From: JAZRPG01 sp045649105
GTDB taxonomy: Bacteria > Bacillota > Clostridia > Oscillospirales > JAAYXM01
DNA length: 30,756 nucleotides
Assembly (NCBI GenBank): GCA_045649105.1
Contig: JAZRPG010000038.1
Coordinates: 1 to 30,756, forward strand
Reading direction: 5' to 3'
Within the stretch, counting starts at the first letter, position 1. Every line of letters starts with the position of its first letter. Below the pieces are notes generated by a model. It was not told where the DNA came from. It ran no database searches and saw only the letters and a program-made list of their open reading frames with translations. Position numbers and translations under genes: made by a program. Below, one piece after another: positions 6,290 to 14,995 of the stretch.

Positions 6290-7517
6290 CCGTATAGCGC
6301 CCCCTTCGTCTTATGAATGCACCGACAGGTGCCGGGAAGGGGAGTTTTACATGTACATGGAGCTTTGCGTGACGCGCGGATTCGACCTCGTTCCCGTCAT
6401 CGTCATGCATTTCTGAAAATATTACGGGAACAGGTGCCTGTCTCGGCTGCATGAGCTCATATTCAACGCCGCGGTCAAACTTGTTTTTCTGCTCGAGCAC
6501 GGCATTTCCCTCATCATCACATTCTATTACTGAAGCGACAACATCCCATGTGCGGATATATTCCGAGCTGTCAGTTCTCTGGATATTTTTCTCGCCGAAA
6601 TAGAAGCCGGTGCAGTACTCTCTGTGGCTGACCTTATTTACCTCATCAAGCCAGAATCCGTCGCGCTGCCATGTGTCGGGTGATTTTATATATTCCTCGC
6701 ATGCGAGTCTGTAGGCGTTTGTCACTGCCGCGCAGTAATATGCCGACTTGACTCTGCCCTCTATCTTGAAGCTGTCTATTCCTGCGCCTATAAGCTCGGG
6801 AATATATGAGACCATGCACAAATCCTTTGAGTTCAGAATATGCACGCCGCCGTCCTCGGAAATCGGGAAGTATTCTCCGGGCCGCGTTTCCTCTACGAGA
6901 GCATATTTCCAGCGGCACGGCTGTGAGCAGTTTCCGCGGTTTGCAGAGCGGCCTGCCAGGTAGTCGGAAATCATACAGCGGCCTGAGTACGCCATGCACA
7001 TAGCGCCGTGGACAAAGGCCTCAATCTCAAGCCCCTTTGCGCGGAATTCCGCAATTTCGGAAATTTCGGCAAGGCTTGCCTCGCGCGCGAGGCAGACGCG
7101 GGAAGCTCCCAGCTCGTACCACGCATTTGCGGCGGCAGAGTTTAAGACGCTTGCCTGCGTGCTCATGTGAATTTCGGCGTGCGGTGCGTATTTCTGCGCA
7201 AGGCGCATACACCCGAGGTCGGATACGATTACGGCATCGGCGCCTGCGTCATCTAAAAATTCAAGGTATTCGGGAAGCCTTTTTAAGTCATGGTTCCGCA
7301 TGAGCGTGTTGCAGGTGATAAATGCGCGTACACCGTTTTCATGCGCAAGCGAGATTGCACGCCGCAGTCCGTCATTGTCGAAGTTTGATGACGCGGTGCG
7401 CATTCCGAAGCTTGTGCCGGCCATATATACCGCATCTGCACCGTACAGTATGGCGGAGCGGAGCTTTTCTTCATCCCCTGCGGGGGAAAGTATTTCAGGT
7501 CTTTTCATCATATTCAT
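6279..7517 (-). CDS. U32-family protein, probable tRNA hydroxylation enzyme (TrhP-like)
   Basis: A 412-residue member of the peptidase U32 family. The N-terminus 'PEILSPAGDEEKLRSAILYG' and the signature 'EAFVHGAMCMAYSGRCMISD' followed by 'NRGNCSQPCRWKY' hold the conserved cysteines. 'LNSKDLCMVSYIPELIGAGI' with 'DSFKIEGRVKS' completes the core. The family was first called collagenase-like, but the best-studied bacterial members (TrhP/YegQ, RlhA) hydroxylate RNA. An RNA role fits the overlapping pseudouridine synthase gene. The ATG shares one base with the TAA of mltG (TAATG). This length matches single-module TrhP-type proteins rather than the larger U32 forms. Confidence 0.88.
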   Translation of the reverse strand: MNMMKRPEILSPAGDEEKLRSAILYGADAVYMAGTSFGMRTASSNFDNDGLRRAISLAHENGVRAFITCNTLMRNHDLKRLPEYLEFLDDAGADAVIVSDLGCMRLAQKYAPHAEIHMSTQASVLNSAAANAWYELGASRVCLAREASLAEISEIAEFRAKGLEIEAFVHGAMCMAYSGRCMISDYLAGRSANRGNCSQPCRWKYALVEETRPGEYFPISEDGGVHILNSKDLCMVSYIPELIGAGIDSFKIEGRVKSAYYCAAVTNAYRLACEEYIKSPDTWQRDGFWLDEVNKVSHREYCTGFYFGEKNIQRTDSSEYIRTWDVVASVIECDDEGNAVLEQKNKFDRGVEYELMQPRQAPVPVIFSEMHDDDGNEVESARHAKLHVHVKLPFPAPVGAFIRRRGRYTDAT

Positions 7518-8578
7518 TACGGATTAATTTTCGGCGTCTTCAAGTGTTCTTCATAAGTTCTTGAAAACTTGTGCGTACCGTCCTCCTGAAGTGCGAAGAA
7601 CAAAAAGTCTGTATCCTTCGGGTAGAGAGCGGCTTCTATCGAGTCAAGGCCGGGGTTTGCAATCGGCCCCGGGGGAAGTCCCCTGTACTTATAAGTGTTG
7701 TACGGGCTGTCGATTTTCGTATCGGCGATGCTTATAACCTTTTTTCTTTCGCCGAGTACATACTGCACCGTTGCGCACGACTCAAGGTACGGATATGTCT
7801 TGCTTTTAAGACGGTTGTGGAATACGGATGATATTGTCTCTCGGTCAACCGCCGTAGCCTCGCGTTCAATTATCGAAGCGAGCGTTATAACCTCTTTTGT
7901 GCTCATTCCAAGCGCCTTTGCACGTGCCTGCATGTCTTCATTATACTTAAGCTCAAAGTTTGAGAGGAACTTCTTTATAACATTTTCAGGGCTGTCATTA
8001 AGGTAAAACTCATATGTGTCGGGGAAAAGGAAACCCTCCAGTCGTGATACCTTACCGAGCGGGATTCCTGCAAGAAAATCATATTTAAAATCGGTGCTTG
8101 AGATGGCATCTTCAAGCGCTTCTTTGTCGCAGACGCCCTTTTCGTCGAGAAGTGCGGTAATCTGTTTTATTTCGTATCCCTCGGGGATTGTAACCTTAAC
8201 TGTATTAAGCGCTGCCTTCTTGCTCGTCAGACGGCGAAGCATTGCGCGGTAATCGAGGTTTGAATTAAGCTTGTACTCCCCGGCAGGGAAGGTCGCCTTT
8301 CTCTTTGTCATGAAGGCGAACAGGTTAAAAAGCTGTCTGTGCTCTATGATGTTTTCGTCTTTAAGAATTTTTGAGATATCTGAGCGGGAGGCACCCTCGG
8401 GGATTGAGACTATAGCTTCAAAATCCGGGCGTGCAAGAGCGAATACCTCGTTTGCCGCCATTATAATCCACGCTGAAAGGAGCATGGAAATACCGAGTAT
8501 GAATGCGATGTACATATATGTTGTGTTTTTTAGCTTTTTGCGTCCTCTGCGCCTTTTAGGCCTGTTGTTATCTGTCAT
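7517..8578 (-). CDS. mltG: Endolytic murein transglycosylase MltG
   Basis: It cuts glycan strands next to the site of new peptidoglycan synthesis and is thought to end glycan polymerisation. The 353 residues comprise a basic cytoplasmic tail (1-20), one membrane anchor (about 21-43) and an extracellular YceG domain. A LysM-like stretch lies at 'VTIPEGYEIKQITALLDEKG', and the catalytic region is 'VITLASIIEREAT', with E238 at the position of the essential glutamate. The family motifs 'SVFHNRL', 'YNTYKYRGLPPGPIANPG' and 'FSRTYEEH' are all present. AAGGAG precedes the ATG, 18 nt after the cyclo-ligase stop codon. The gene is intact. Confidence 0.95.
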   Translation of the reverse strand: MTDNNRPKRRRGRKKLKNTTYMYIAFILGISMLLSAWIIMAANEVFALARPDFEAIVSIPEGASRSDISKILKDENIIEHRQLFNLFAFMTKRKATFPAGEYKLNSNLDYRAMLRRLTSKKAALNTVKVTIPEGYEIKQITALLDEKGVCDKEALEDAISSTDFKYDFLAGIPLGKVSRLEGFLFPDTYEFYLNDSPENVIKKFLSNFELKYNEDMQARAKALGMSTKEVITLASIIEREATAVDRETISSVFHNRLKSKTYPYLESCATVQYVLGERKKVISIADTKIDSPYNTYKYRGLPPGPIANPGLDSIEAALYPKDTDFLFFALQEDGTHKFSRTYEEHLKTPKINP

Positions 8579-8596
8579 TTTCAGTCCACCTTCTCC

Positions 8597-9160
8597 TTAT
8601 AAGTTTGGTCGCACGGTGCGTTTTTCGGTGATTATTATATCAATTTGTTCATCATGTTCGTCGGTATTGATCGAAGATATAAGATTGTTTTCGCGGCAAA
8701 GCCCGACTGTAACGGAACTTTTTGCGCGGCTTATGTATCTGTCATAGTATCCTGCGCCCCGTCCGAGCCTTGCCCCTTCTTCGGAAAAGCACACGCCGGG
8801 AACGATTATCAAATCAAGCTTTTGGGGAGGAATGCACGCATTTTCGCACGGCGGCTCGGGAATGCCGTAGAGTCCGCGCCTTAACTCATTTGTGTCATTA
8901 AGTTTTATCGCGTCCATAATACCTGCGCCGTAGCACAGCGGAACAAATACATTCTTTTTATCGTTTAGCATTGCCTGTATGATAGCCTCTGTCGAGACCT
9001 CGTCGCCTGAACTTATATATATAAAAATATTTTCTGCAGATATATATTCCGGAAGCTTAATAAGTGTGTTATATATTGCGGTATCTGCCGTATTGCGCAT
9101 ATATTCAGGCATGCTTTCCGATGCTTTTTGCATTTCCAGCCGCAGCCTTTTCTTATACAT
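8597..9160 (-). CDS. 5-Formyltetrahydrofolate cyclo-ligase
   Basis: It converts 5-formyl-THF to 5,10-methenyl-THF using ATP, rescuing a storage form of folate. The start used here is the ATG at 9160, giving 187 residues (MYKKRLRLEMQKA). AGGGAGG lies 9 nt upstream, and a longer reading frame to 9241 would only add sequence that belongs to the overlapping DJ-1 gene. The phosphate-binding signature 'ARLGRGAGYYDRYI' and 'DLIIVPGVCFSEEG' are diagnostic. The start overlaps the DJ-1 stop codon by 8 nt, implying coupled translation. No unusual residues were noticed. Confidence 0.93.
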   Translation of the reverse strand: MYKKRLRLEMQKASESMPEYMRNTADTAIYNTLIKLPEYISAENIFIYISSGDEVSTEAIIQAMLNDKKNVFVPLCYGAGIMDAIKLNDTNELRRGLYGIPEPPCENACIPPQKLDLIIVPGVCFSEEGARLGRGAGYYDRYISRAKSSVTVGLCRENNLISSINTDEHDEQIDIIITEKRTVRPNL

Positions 9161-9695
9161 GGCAGATGGCCTCCCTGATTTTCTGCTCGGCTTCTGTGCC
9201 GCGGAGAAAACGCAGAATAAGGAATGAAAATTCAAAGGCATCTGCGGCGGCGCGCGCCGTGATTATATTGCCGTCTTTTGCCGTTGCGGTGTCGGGCATG
9301 TAATGCGCTGCTGAAAGCTCGCTCTTGCATGACGGGTAGCATACGGCATCCTTTCCGTCAAGAATGCCGAGCCGAGCAAGTATTATGGGCGCGGCGCAGA
9401 TTGCGCCTATCGGAATATTCTTTGAATAAGCGTCTTTAACAAGCTCGCGGACGGATGGGTTTTCCCACAGGTTGTCAACACCGGGCTGACCGCCGGGGAT
9501 TATAAGCATTTCCATATCATCAATACAAATGTCCCGGAAAAGCATGTCTGCCTTGACGGTAACACCGAGAGAAGAAGTTATAAGGTCAGCTGACACGCCG
9601 ACGAGCGCAACATCGACCGCCGCGCGGCGGAGAATATCTACGGGCGCAAGCGCCTCACACTGCTCAAAACCGTTTTCCAGCAAAATATATACCAT
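9153..9695 (-). CDS. DJ-1/PfpI family protein
   Basis: A 180-residue single-domain protein of the DJ-1/ThiJ/YajL type. C100 sits in the nucleophile elbow 'IGAICAAP', E14 (ENGFEQCEALAPVD) is at the position of the conserved glutamate that tunes the cysteine, and 'LIIPGGQPG' follows the family pattern. Members have been linked to glyoxal/methylglyoxal detoxification, protein repair or chaperone activity; which applies here is unknown. GAGGTAAG precedes the ATG. It sits between an acetyltransferase gene and the cyclo-ligase gene with minimal spacing, so it shares their transcript. Confidence 0.9.
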   Translation of the reverse strand: MVYILLENGFEQCEALAPVDILRRAAVDVALVGVSADLITSSLGVTVKADMLFRDICIDDMEMLIIPGGQPGVDNLWENPSVRELVKDAYSKNIPIGAICAAPIILARLGILDGKDAVCYPSCKSELSAAHYMPDTATAKDGNIITARAAADAFEFSFLILRFLRGTEAEQKIREAICHV

Positions 9696-9716
9696 ATTGC
9701 TTACCTCGTAATGTTA

Positions 9717-10523
9717 TTAGTTATGCATAAGATTAAGATATCTTTCGGAATTTTCTGAAAATGCAGACCTTGCCGCATCCGTAATAAGCTTTACGGCACC
9801 GAAAGGAGAACCGCTTCCTGCATACAGGACTGTGCAGGTAGCTTTAAGCGCGCCTGCCGCAATGCCGGCAAAGGCAGGCTCTTTCGGGAAGATTTCGCTT
9901 ATTACAGGTGATTTCCCGTCCATATAATATGCGAAGTAGCCCTCATTAATCAGAGCAATTCCGCCGTTTGCCGCGGAAAGCTCCTCGAGAACCGCCCTCC
10001 AGTGACTTTCTGTCCGCACGGGATGGAGAGAGCCTTCGGTAAAGTGCTCATATATACTGTTAAGATGAGCTGTGTCGGATTCCGTTGCAAGCTTCAGTAC
10101 GGTTTCGCCTGCGGGCTCTGCAGTTTGTTTTGTGATATAGAATCCGGGCGAATATCCGCTCTTTTTATAAAAATCAAAAAGCCCTGCGTTTTGAGGTATC
10201 AGGAAAAGAAAATCGCAGTCATTCTCAACGCTTTCAAGAAGCTTTGATGCGGCGCCGAGCCCGCGTGACTTAATTCCGGTACCTACTCCGTAGATATATT
10301 TTGCGCGGAGCGGGCCATGCTCTGTATTAAAAGTACATGGAAAAGCATGAAGCATTGCACAGACAGTATCGTCTAAGGTGCACACCATTGCGTATTCGGG
10401 ATTATAAAGCTTTTTAAAGAAAAATGTCCTGAATTCGCGGTCTTCTGGAAAACACTCGTTCCACAGCGTTTGAAGCTGATTTGTATCGCGCGCTTCTGCG
10501 CGCCGTATCTTCAGCTTTTCCAT
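9717..10523 (-). CDS. GNAT-family N-acetyltransferase
   Basis: A 268-residue protein with an N-terminal GNAT fold: 'IRRAEARDTNQLQTLWNECF', then the acetyl-CoA loop region 'GVGTGIKSRGLGAASKLLE', then 'LIPQNAGLFDFYKKSGY'. The C-terminal half (about 140-268) is longer than in simple GNATs and resembles the second lobe of Eis-like acetyltransferases, but this is only a pattern impression. The substrate is unknown. It overlaps the DUF2156 gene by 13 nt. DUF2156 proteins have the same fold, so the two may work on a common pathway. Confidence 0.85.
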   Translation of the reverse strand: MEKLKIRRAEARDTNQLQTLWNECFPEDREFRTFFFKKLYNPEYAMVCTLDDTVCAMLHAFPCTFNTEHGPLRAKYIYGVGTGIKSRGLGAASKLLESVENDCDFLFLIPQNAGLFDFYKKSGYSPGFYITKQTAEPAGETVLKLATESDTAHLNSIYEHFTEGSLHPVRTESHWRAVLEELSAANGGIALINEGYFAYYMDGKSPVISEIFPKEPAFAGIAAGALKATCTVLYAGSGSPFGAVKLITDAARSAFSENSERYLNLMHN

Positions 10524-11407
10524 ACGGCACGGTATTTCTTCAGCAAAAGCTCAGGGTTGTATGAGAGCTTTGCATGGCGGAGTCCTTCGGAGCCTGCGTC
10601 ATCCTCACGGTTAACATACAAAACACCGGAGCAGTTGCGCTCACAAAACAGTTTGTTTATTGCCTGATATATGCCCTTAAAGCCGTAATCGCCCTTTTCG
10701 GTCATCACAACAAAGGTGTCGTCACTGATTTTTGTCCCCAGACTGTAGGCGCAAACTGCGCCGTCAATGCGGATAAGTCCGCCTCTTACATCGAGGGAAA
10801 ACATGTCATCAAGCACGCGGTTTATTGCGTCATTCTCACGGTTGAGAATATCATCGCGCTTGCCGTCACAGGCGCTTTTCAGCCACTTTTCCTGAAAAAC
10901 GCGGACCTCGTCAATATTATGGCTGGTTATGTCCTCATATACATATCGGTCGGCGTATGCCTTTATAAACTTGTTAAAGTGATTTCTTTTCTGGTGAAAC
11001 TTGTTCCCCTTTAATTCCGTAAGGTCTTTTGAGCTGTATATATAATCGAAATAGTCGCGCGTCTCGGAAAACTCAAACTCGCCTGGGAATGCGGCCTCCA
11101 TACGGTCGCGCATCCGACCCGTAACGGCGTTGAAAACAGGAGAAATGCCCTCTTTCTCTGCCGTTTCGCGGATTTTCATAAGTGCCGGTCCGGTATCTCC
11201 GCCGAAGGGGAAGAGAAAGTACCGTTCAGAGCTGCTGTCGGCACGGAGAAAGACGGTGCCGTCCTCGATACATATCTGTGTGTTATATGAGCCGCCCCAC
11301 ATGTATACATCTACAAATGAGCTCTCCGTAGACCCGAAACCCGATGCCTTCATAATCGGAGCAGCCGCATTGTAATCCCCGGCACAAATGGGTGTGAACT
11401 GTAACAT
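10511..11407 (-). CDS. DUF2156 protein (phosphatidylglycerol lysyltransferase-like domain)
   Basis: A 298-residue soluble protein from the ATG at 11407; a TTG one codon upstream is also in frame, but GGAG lies 8 nt before the ATG. The strip 'DYIYSSKDLTELKGNKFHQK' followed by 'RNHFNKF' is characteristic of DUF2156, the C-terminal catalytic domain of MprF. MprF adds lysine from lysyl-tRNA to phosphatidylglycerol. This protein lacks the membrane flippase part of MprF, and the real acceptor of stand-alone members is generally unknown. 'DVRGGLIRIDGAVCAYSLG' and 'KGIYQAINKLFCER' form the second GNAT-like lobe. Confidence 0.88.
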   Translation of the reverse strand: MLQFTPICAGDYNAAAPIMKASGFGSTESSFVDVYMWGGSYNTQICIEDGTVFLRADSSSERYFLFPFGGDTGPALMKIRETAEKEGISPVFNAVTGRMRDRMEAAFPGEFEFSETRDYFDYIYSSKDLTELKGNKFHQKRNHFNKFIKAYADRYVYEDITSHNIDEVRVFQEKWLKSACDGKRDDILNRENDAINRVLDDMFSLDVRGGLIRIDGAVCAYSLGTKISDDTFVVMTEKGDYGFKGIYQAINKLFCERNCSGVLYVNREDDAGSEGLRHAKLSYNPELLLKKYRAVWKS

Positions 11408-11418
11408 CAAAAAAACTC

Positions 11419-12078
11419 CTATTCCGTCAGAACGCGCGAAACCTCATTGAAAATTTCACTGTGGATTTCGTCTCTTGTCTTTATTCTCCCGTTTTCTGAG
11501 CACGGTATTCGGTGCCATGAAAACCGCTGCGCGAGAGAACATGCATTGTTGTAACAGGCGCGCATGTATGCCTTGTCCTGCTCATGGACATCCTCTTTCT
11601 CGCCGCGGTTTGCAAGAAGCTTCTCTGCAAGCTCGGGCGGCATATCGAGAAACAGCACAAGGTCCGGCGCGGGAAGCCCGAGCAGATTGTATTCAAAGTT
11701 AAAAAGCCAGTCGCAAAACCCCTCGCGCTCATTTTCGGGGAGCTTGCTTGACTGATATATTGCATTTGAGGTTGTGTACCTGTCGAGAAGTACCGTTCCG
11801 CCGCGGCTGAGATATTCGCGCCATTCGCGGAGATATGATGCGACGCGGTCTGCCGCAAAAAAAGTCGACGCGGCGTATGCATTTACCGATGCCGGGTCAG
11901 AGCCGAACTCGCCGCCGAGATACATTCTCACGAGTGCCGATGAGTCACTGTCATACCGCGGGAATGCTATTTTTTTAAAATCACGCCCCTCGCGAGCAAA
12001 TCGGTCGCAGAGGAGTGAAAGCTGAGTTGATTTTCCCGAAGCGTCAGTACCCTCGATAGTAATAAGCTTGCCGCGCAT
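11419..12078 (-). CDS. tmk: Thymidylate kinase
   Basis: It phosphorylates dTMP to dTDP for DNA synthesis. The 219 residues include the P-loop GTDASGKST (10-18), the nucleoside-binding motif 'LLDRYTTSNAIYQSSK', and a lid segment 'LLANRGEKEDVHEQDKAYM'. It is slightly longer than the 205-213 residues usual in bacteria. The ribosome binding site AAGAGGTAA overlaps the stop codon of the upstream glycosyltransferase gene. The gene is intact and clearly housekeeping. Confidence 0.95.
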   Translation of the reverse strand: MRGKLITIEGTDASGKSTQLSLLCDRFAREGRDFKKIAFPRYDSDSSALVRMYLGGEFGSDPASVNAYAASTFFAADRVASYLREWREYLSRGGTVLLDRYTTSNAIYQSSKLPENEREGFCDWLFNFEYNLLGLPAPDLVLFLDMPPELAEKLLANRGEKEDVHEQDKAYMRACYNNACSLAQRFSWHRIPCSENGRIKTRDEIHSEIFNEVSRVLTE

Positions 12079-12085
12079 TTTAGCA

Positions 12086-12820
12086 TTACCTCTTTCTTAA
12101 ACTGTCGATGATGACAGCAAACATGTATTTCGGAAGCGCAAGCATACGCTTTGCGCGCCACGGCTCCTTTATGAGTCTGTAGAACCATTCAAGGCCGAGT
12201 TTTATCCAGATTTCAGGGGCGCGCTTAACCGTCCCGGCGTATGCGTCAAGAGCGCCGCCGAGACCGAGCATGAGCCGGACATTTAACCTGTCCTTGTTAT
12301 CCGCCATCCAGTATTCCTGCTTCGGAGCGCCGAGGCATACAAAAAGTATTTCCGCACCGCTTTCATTTATCATACGGACTATTTCATCATCGTCCTTAAA
12401 ATATCCGTCGTGCATGCCGCAGAAGTTTATGCCTCGGTATTTTTCGGAAAGTTTTTCTGCCGCAAGCTCGGCAACGCCGGGTTTTCCGCCGAGGAAGAAG
12501 ATGCCGCGCCCGCTTTTTGCCGCGCGGGCAATAACCTCCTCGCCGAGCTCAACGCCTGCGACCTTCTCCTTTACGGGGGTGCGGTATATTTTTGACGCGT
12601 ACACAACGCCGATACCGTCTGCAACCGTAAGCTCCGATGCGTTTATTATATCGCGGAGCCGTTTGGTATTTTTGGCGAGATAAGCTATTTCGGCATTGGG
12701 AGTAACCACCATGTGATTTCCGGCCTCTGAGAGAAAAGCATCTGTCATATCTGCCGCTTCTCCGAGCGTCACATTATTGTACTCCGTGCCGTATATCAAA
12801 GTTTTTCTGCACATATACAT
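12086..12820 (-). CDS. WecB/TagA/CpsF family glycosyltransferase
   Basis: In the characterised Bacillus case (TagA) the enzyme adds ManNAc to a lipid-linked GlcNAc to start wall teichoic acid. The 244 residues carry T40-P-N42 (VVTPNAEIAYLAKNTKRLRD) and D68 in 'TVADGIGVVYASK', matching the catalytic threonine/asparagine and aspartate region. 'GIFFLGGKPGVAELAAEKL' and 'VCLGAPKQEYWM' are family motifs. The C-terminal tail 'LEWFYRLIKEPWRAKRM' is the membrane-binding appendage. No other teichoic acid genes are in the window, so the polymer made is unknown. It is the first gene of the operon, with AAAGGA 7 nt before the ATG. Confidence 0.9.
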   Translation of the reverse strand: MYMCRKTLIYGTEYNNVTLGEAADMTDAFLSEAGNHMVVTPNAEIAYLAKNTKRLRDIINASELTVADGIGVVYASKIYRTPVKEKVAGVELGEEVIARAAKSGRGIFFLGGKPGVAELAAEKLSEKYRGINFCGMHDGYFKDDDEIVRMINESGAEILFVCLGAPKQEYWMADNKDRLNVRLMLGLGGALDAYAGTVKRAPEIWIKLGLEWFYRLIKEPWRAKRMLALPKYMFAVIIDSLRKR

Positions 12821-12904
12821 AAAAAAGTCCTTTCAGGGAAAAATGGTTATTATTTCTCTTATATAATATAATAACACATTATGGCGAAATATAAAAGCGT
12901 TTTT

Positions 12905-12942
12905 AAAAAAGGTGCCGGAAATATCCTTTCCGACACCTTTTT
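12905..12942 (-). terminator. Intrinsic terminator of the M42 peptidase operon
   Basis: GGTGCCGGAAA (12911-12921) pairs with TTTCCGACACC (12927-12937) with one mismatch and a 5-nt loop. It is extended by A/T pairs, and on the minus strand it ends in a run of six T. It lies 25 nt past the last M42 gene and before the promoter region of the tagA-like operon. Confidence 0.85.
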
Positions 12943-12966
12943 GTATGCTGCAGTGAAAAATGAAAA

Positions 12967-13971
12967 TCAGATAAAGGCATGAGTGTCAAGCGCTTCCTTA
13001 AGAAGCCGTATGCACGCATCAATGTCTGAGAGTGCGGCAACCTCGCACGGAGAGTGCATGTACCGCAGAGGAATGCTTATGCCGCCGGTGGGGATTCCGC
13101 CGCGGGTGAGATGAATGCTGCCGGCGTTTGTTCCGCCCGAGGTGACAATGTCACGGCAGTAAGGGATTTTGAATTTCTTTGCAGTATCCTCAAGCGCTGA
13201 AACAACGGCAGGGTGTGCTATTGCGGCCTTGTCCATAATCTTGATTGCGGCGCCGCTTTTAAGTGCTGCCTCCGTGTTTCCGTCAAATCCGGGCGTGTCG
13301 CCCGCGTCAGTCACATCAACGGTGATTGAAAAATCCGGTTTGACGGCGTATGCCGCAGTTTTCGCTCCGCGGCAGCCGACCTCCTCCTGTGCGGAGAAAA
13401 CGAAGTACAGGTCATAGTCGCACTTTGAAAGAGCGCCGAGGACACAGAGAAGCACCGCACAGCCAAGTCTGTTGTCGAGGTACGGTGCACAGATGCGCTC
13501 ACCCGAAAGAGAGCGCAGTGCGCCGCAATAAACGGCGGCATCTCCGGGAGAAACAATCTCTGCGGCAGACGGCTTGTCCGCCGCGCCTATATCGATAAAA
13601 AACGAGTCAGTCTTTCTGTCCTTTGCCTCAACCTTCATCTCGCATGAGATTGTGCCCTGTGTTCCGTTAAGAAACTCAATGGGTGTATTGCAGAGGTCGG
13701 ACACCTCGAGTCCGCCGAGCATATCAAAGCGTATAAAGCCCTTGTCGTCTATATGCGTTGCGAGAAAACCCGTAGTATCCATGTGCGCATCGATAAGTCC
13801 GCGCTTGCCCGTGCCTTCTCTGTGTGCTATAAGGTTTCCGAGCGCATCTGTGCAGTAGGGAATTTTCAGTTTGTCGAGAAATTCGCATATAACCGCCCGT
13901 GCTTCGCCCTCAAAGCCGGATGGCGATTTTGCCGAGCAGAGTTTTTTCAGTATTTTTGTTACATCAATCAT
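12967..13971 (-). CDS. M42 family metallo-aminopeptidase, paralogue 1
   Basis: M42 enzymes are zinc or cobalt aminopeptidases that form large tetrahedral shells and trim short peptides. From the ATG at 13971 the protein has 334 residues. All metal-ligand motifs are present: the His of 'DAHMDTTGF', the Asp of 'APYLDNRLG', the Glu pair of 'SAQEEVGCRGAK', the Asp of 'VDVTD' and the late His of 'RYMHSP'. The start is set by GGAGG 9 nt upstream; a GTG at 13989 would put the start inside that site. It overlaps the stop codon of paralogue 2 by 8 nt. It is the most distal of the three in the operon. Confidence 0.93.
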   Translation of the reverse strand: MIDVTKILKKLCSAKSPSGFEGEARAVICEFLDKLKIPYCTDALGNLIAHREGTGKRGLIDAHMDTTGFLATHIDDKGFIRFDMLGGLEVSDLCNTPIEFLNGTQGTISCEMKVEAKDRKTDSFFIDIGAADKPSAAEIVSPGDAAVYCGALRSLSGERICAPYLDNRLGCAVLLCVLGALSKCDYDLYFVFSAQEEVGCRGAKTAAYAVKPDFSITVDVTDAGDTPGFDGNTEAALKSGAAIKIMDKAAIAHPAVVSALEDTAKKFKIPYCRDIVTSGGTNAGSIHLTRGGIPTGGISIPLRYMHSPCEVAALSDIDACIRLLKEALDTHAFI

Positions 13972-14995
13972 TAAAGGAGGCCTCCTCACAGCTTATAAAT
14001 TCGCGGGCAAGACGCAGAACACAGTCCATGTCATGAGTATCGGCCACACATGACGGGGAATGGATATACCGCGTAGGAAGCGACAGCGATGCAGTGCGCA
14101 CTCCTGCGCGTGATGTGTGTATGCTTCCTGCATCAGTTCCGCCTGCAACGCGGGATTTTATCTGCCAGCTGATTTTTTCGCGTTCTGCAATATCACGCAA
14201 AAGAAAAAACAGCTTTTTGTCATATATCGTGCTCTTGTCCATACAGCCTATTACGGCGCCGTTACCGAGAGAGCACACGCGGTTTGCCCCTGAAGAGGAC
14301 GGGATATCTGCCGCAGTTGTAGACTCAATAACGAGTGCAATGTCAGGCGCTACGGAAAAAGATGCGGCCTTCGCTCCGCGGCAGCCGACCTCCTCCTGAA
14401 CCGTGAATGCAAACCATGTGTCATATAAAAGAGGCTCAGACATAAGCGTAAGAAGAACGGCACAGCCGAAACGGTCATCTATTGCGCGCGCCTTAAAGCG
14501 TGTTTTGCCGAGCCGTATCGGTGCACTGTCAAATGCAGCATATTCCCCGAGTGATACAAGCTTTTTTGCCGCCGCGCGGGACTCACAGCCGATGTCGATG
14601 CAGAGCTCTGTAAGCTTCGGCGTTTTCTTGCGCTCCTCCTTTGTGGTCAGATGCACTGCTTTAAGACCGATTATTCCGGGTATGGCACGGTCACCGACAA
14701 GAACGCGCTTTCCGATTGCGACGCGCCTGTCAACGCCGCCGGCAAAGGCAAAGCCCAGCGAGCCGTCTTCGGAAATATCGCGTATATACATGCCCACCTC
14801 GTCCATGTGTGCGGAGAGCATTACACGCTTTTTGCGGCGTTTTTTACCCTTTATGAAAACGATAAGATTGCCGAGTGTATCCTCTGCTATGCTGTCTGCA
14901 TATTTCTCTGCCGCTTTGCGGATAAAAGCGCGCACCTGCTCCTCTCTGCCGGAGACGCCGGGGATGGAGCAGAGCTGTTCTAAAAGGTTAAGCAT
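13964..14995 (-). CDS. M42 family metallo-aminopeptidase, paralogue 2
   Basis: A 343-residue M42 peptidase from the ATG at 14995, with GGAGGAGG 8 nt upstream; a GTG three codons earlier is less well placed. Metal-ligand motifs are complete: 'SAHMDEVGMY', 'ARAIDDRFG', 'TVQEEVGCRGAK', Glu in 'LVIESTT' where the other two have Asp, and 'RYIHSP'. It has a lysine/arginine-rich insertion 'KGKKRRKKR' before the first metal motif that its neighbours lack. The glutamate variant and the basic loop suggest a different peptide preference. It overlaps both neighbours by 8 nt. Confidence 0.93.
   Translation of the reverse strand: MLNLLEQLCSIPGVSGREEQVRAFIRKAAEKYADSIAEDTLGNLIVFIKGKKRRKKRVMLSAHMDEVGMYIRDISEDGSLGFAFAGGVDRRVAIGKRVLVGDRAIPGIIGLKAVHLTTKEERKKTPKLTELCIDIGCESRAAAKKLVSLGEYAAFDSAPIRLGKTRFKARAIDDRFGCAVLLTLMSEPLLYDTWFAFTVQEEVGCRGAKAASFSVAPDIALVIESTTAADIPSSSGANRVCSLGNGAVIGCMDKSTIYDKKLFFLLRDIAEREKISWQIKSRVAGGTDAGSIHTSRAGVRTASLSLPTRYIHSPSCVADTHDMDCVLRLAREFISCEEASFND

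Noticed and set aside
9161..9241. N-terminal extension of the cyclo-ligase up to 9241
   Set aside because: It would overlap the DJ-1 gene by 89 nt, lacks a family match and is low-complexity; the ATG at 9160 has AGGGAGG 9 nt upstream.
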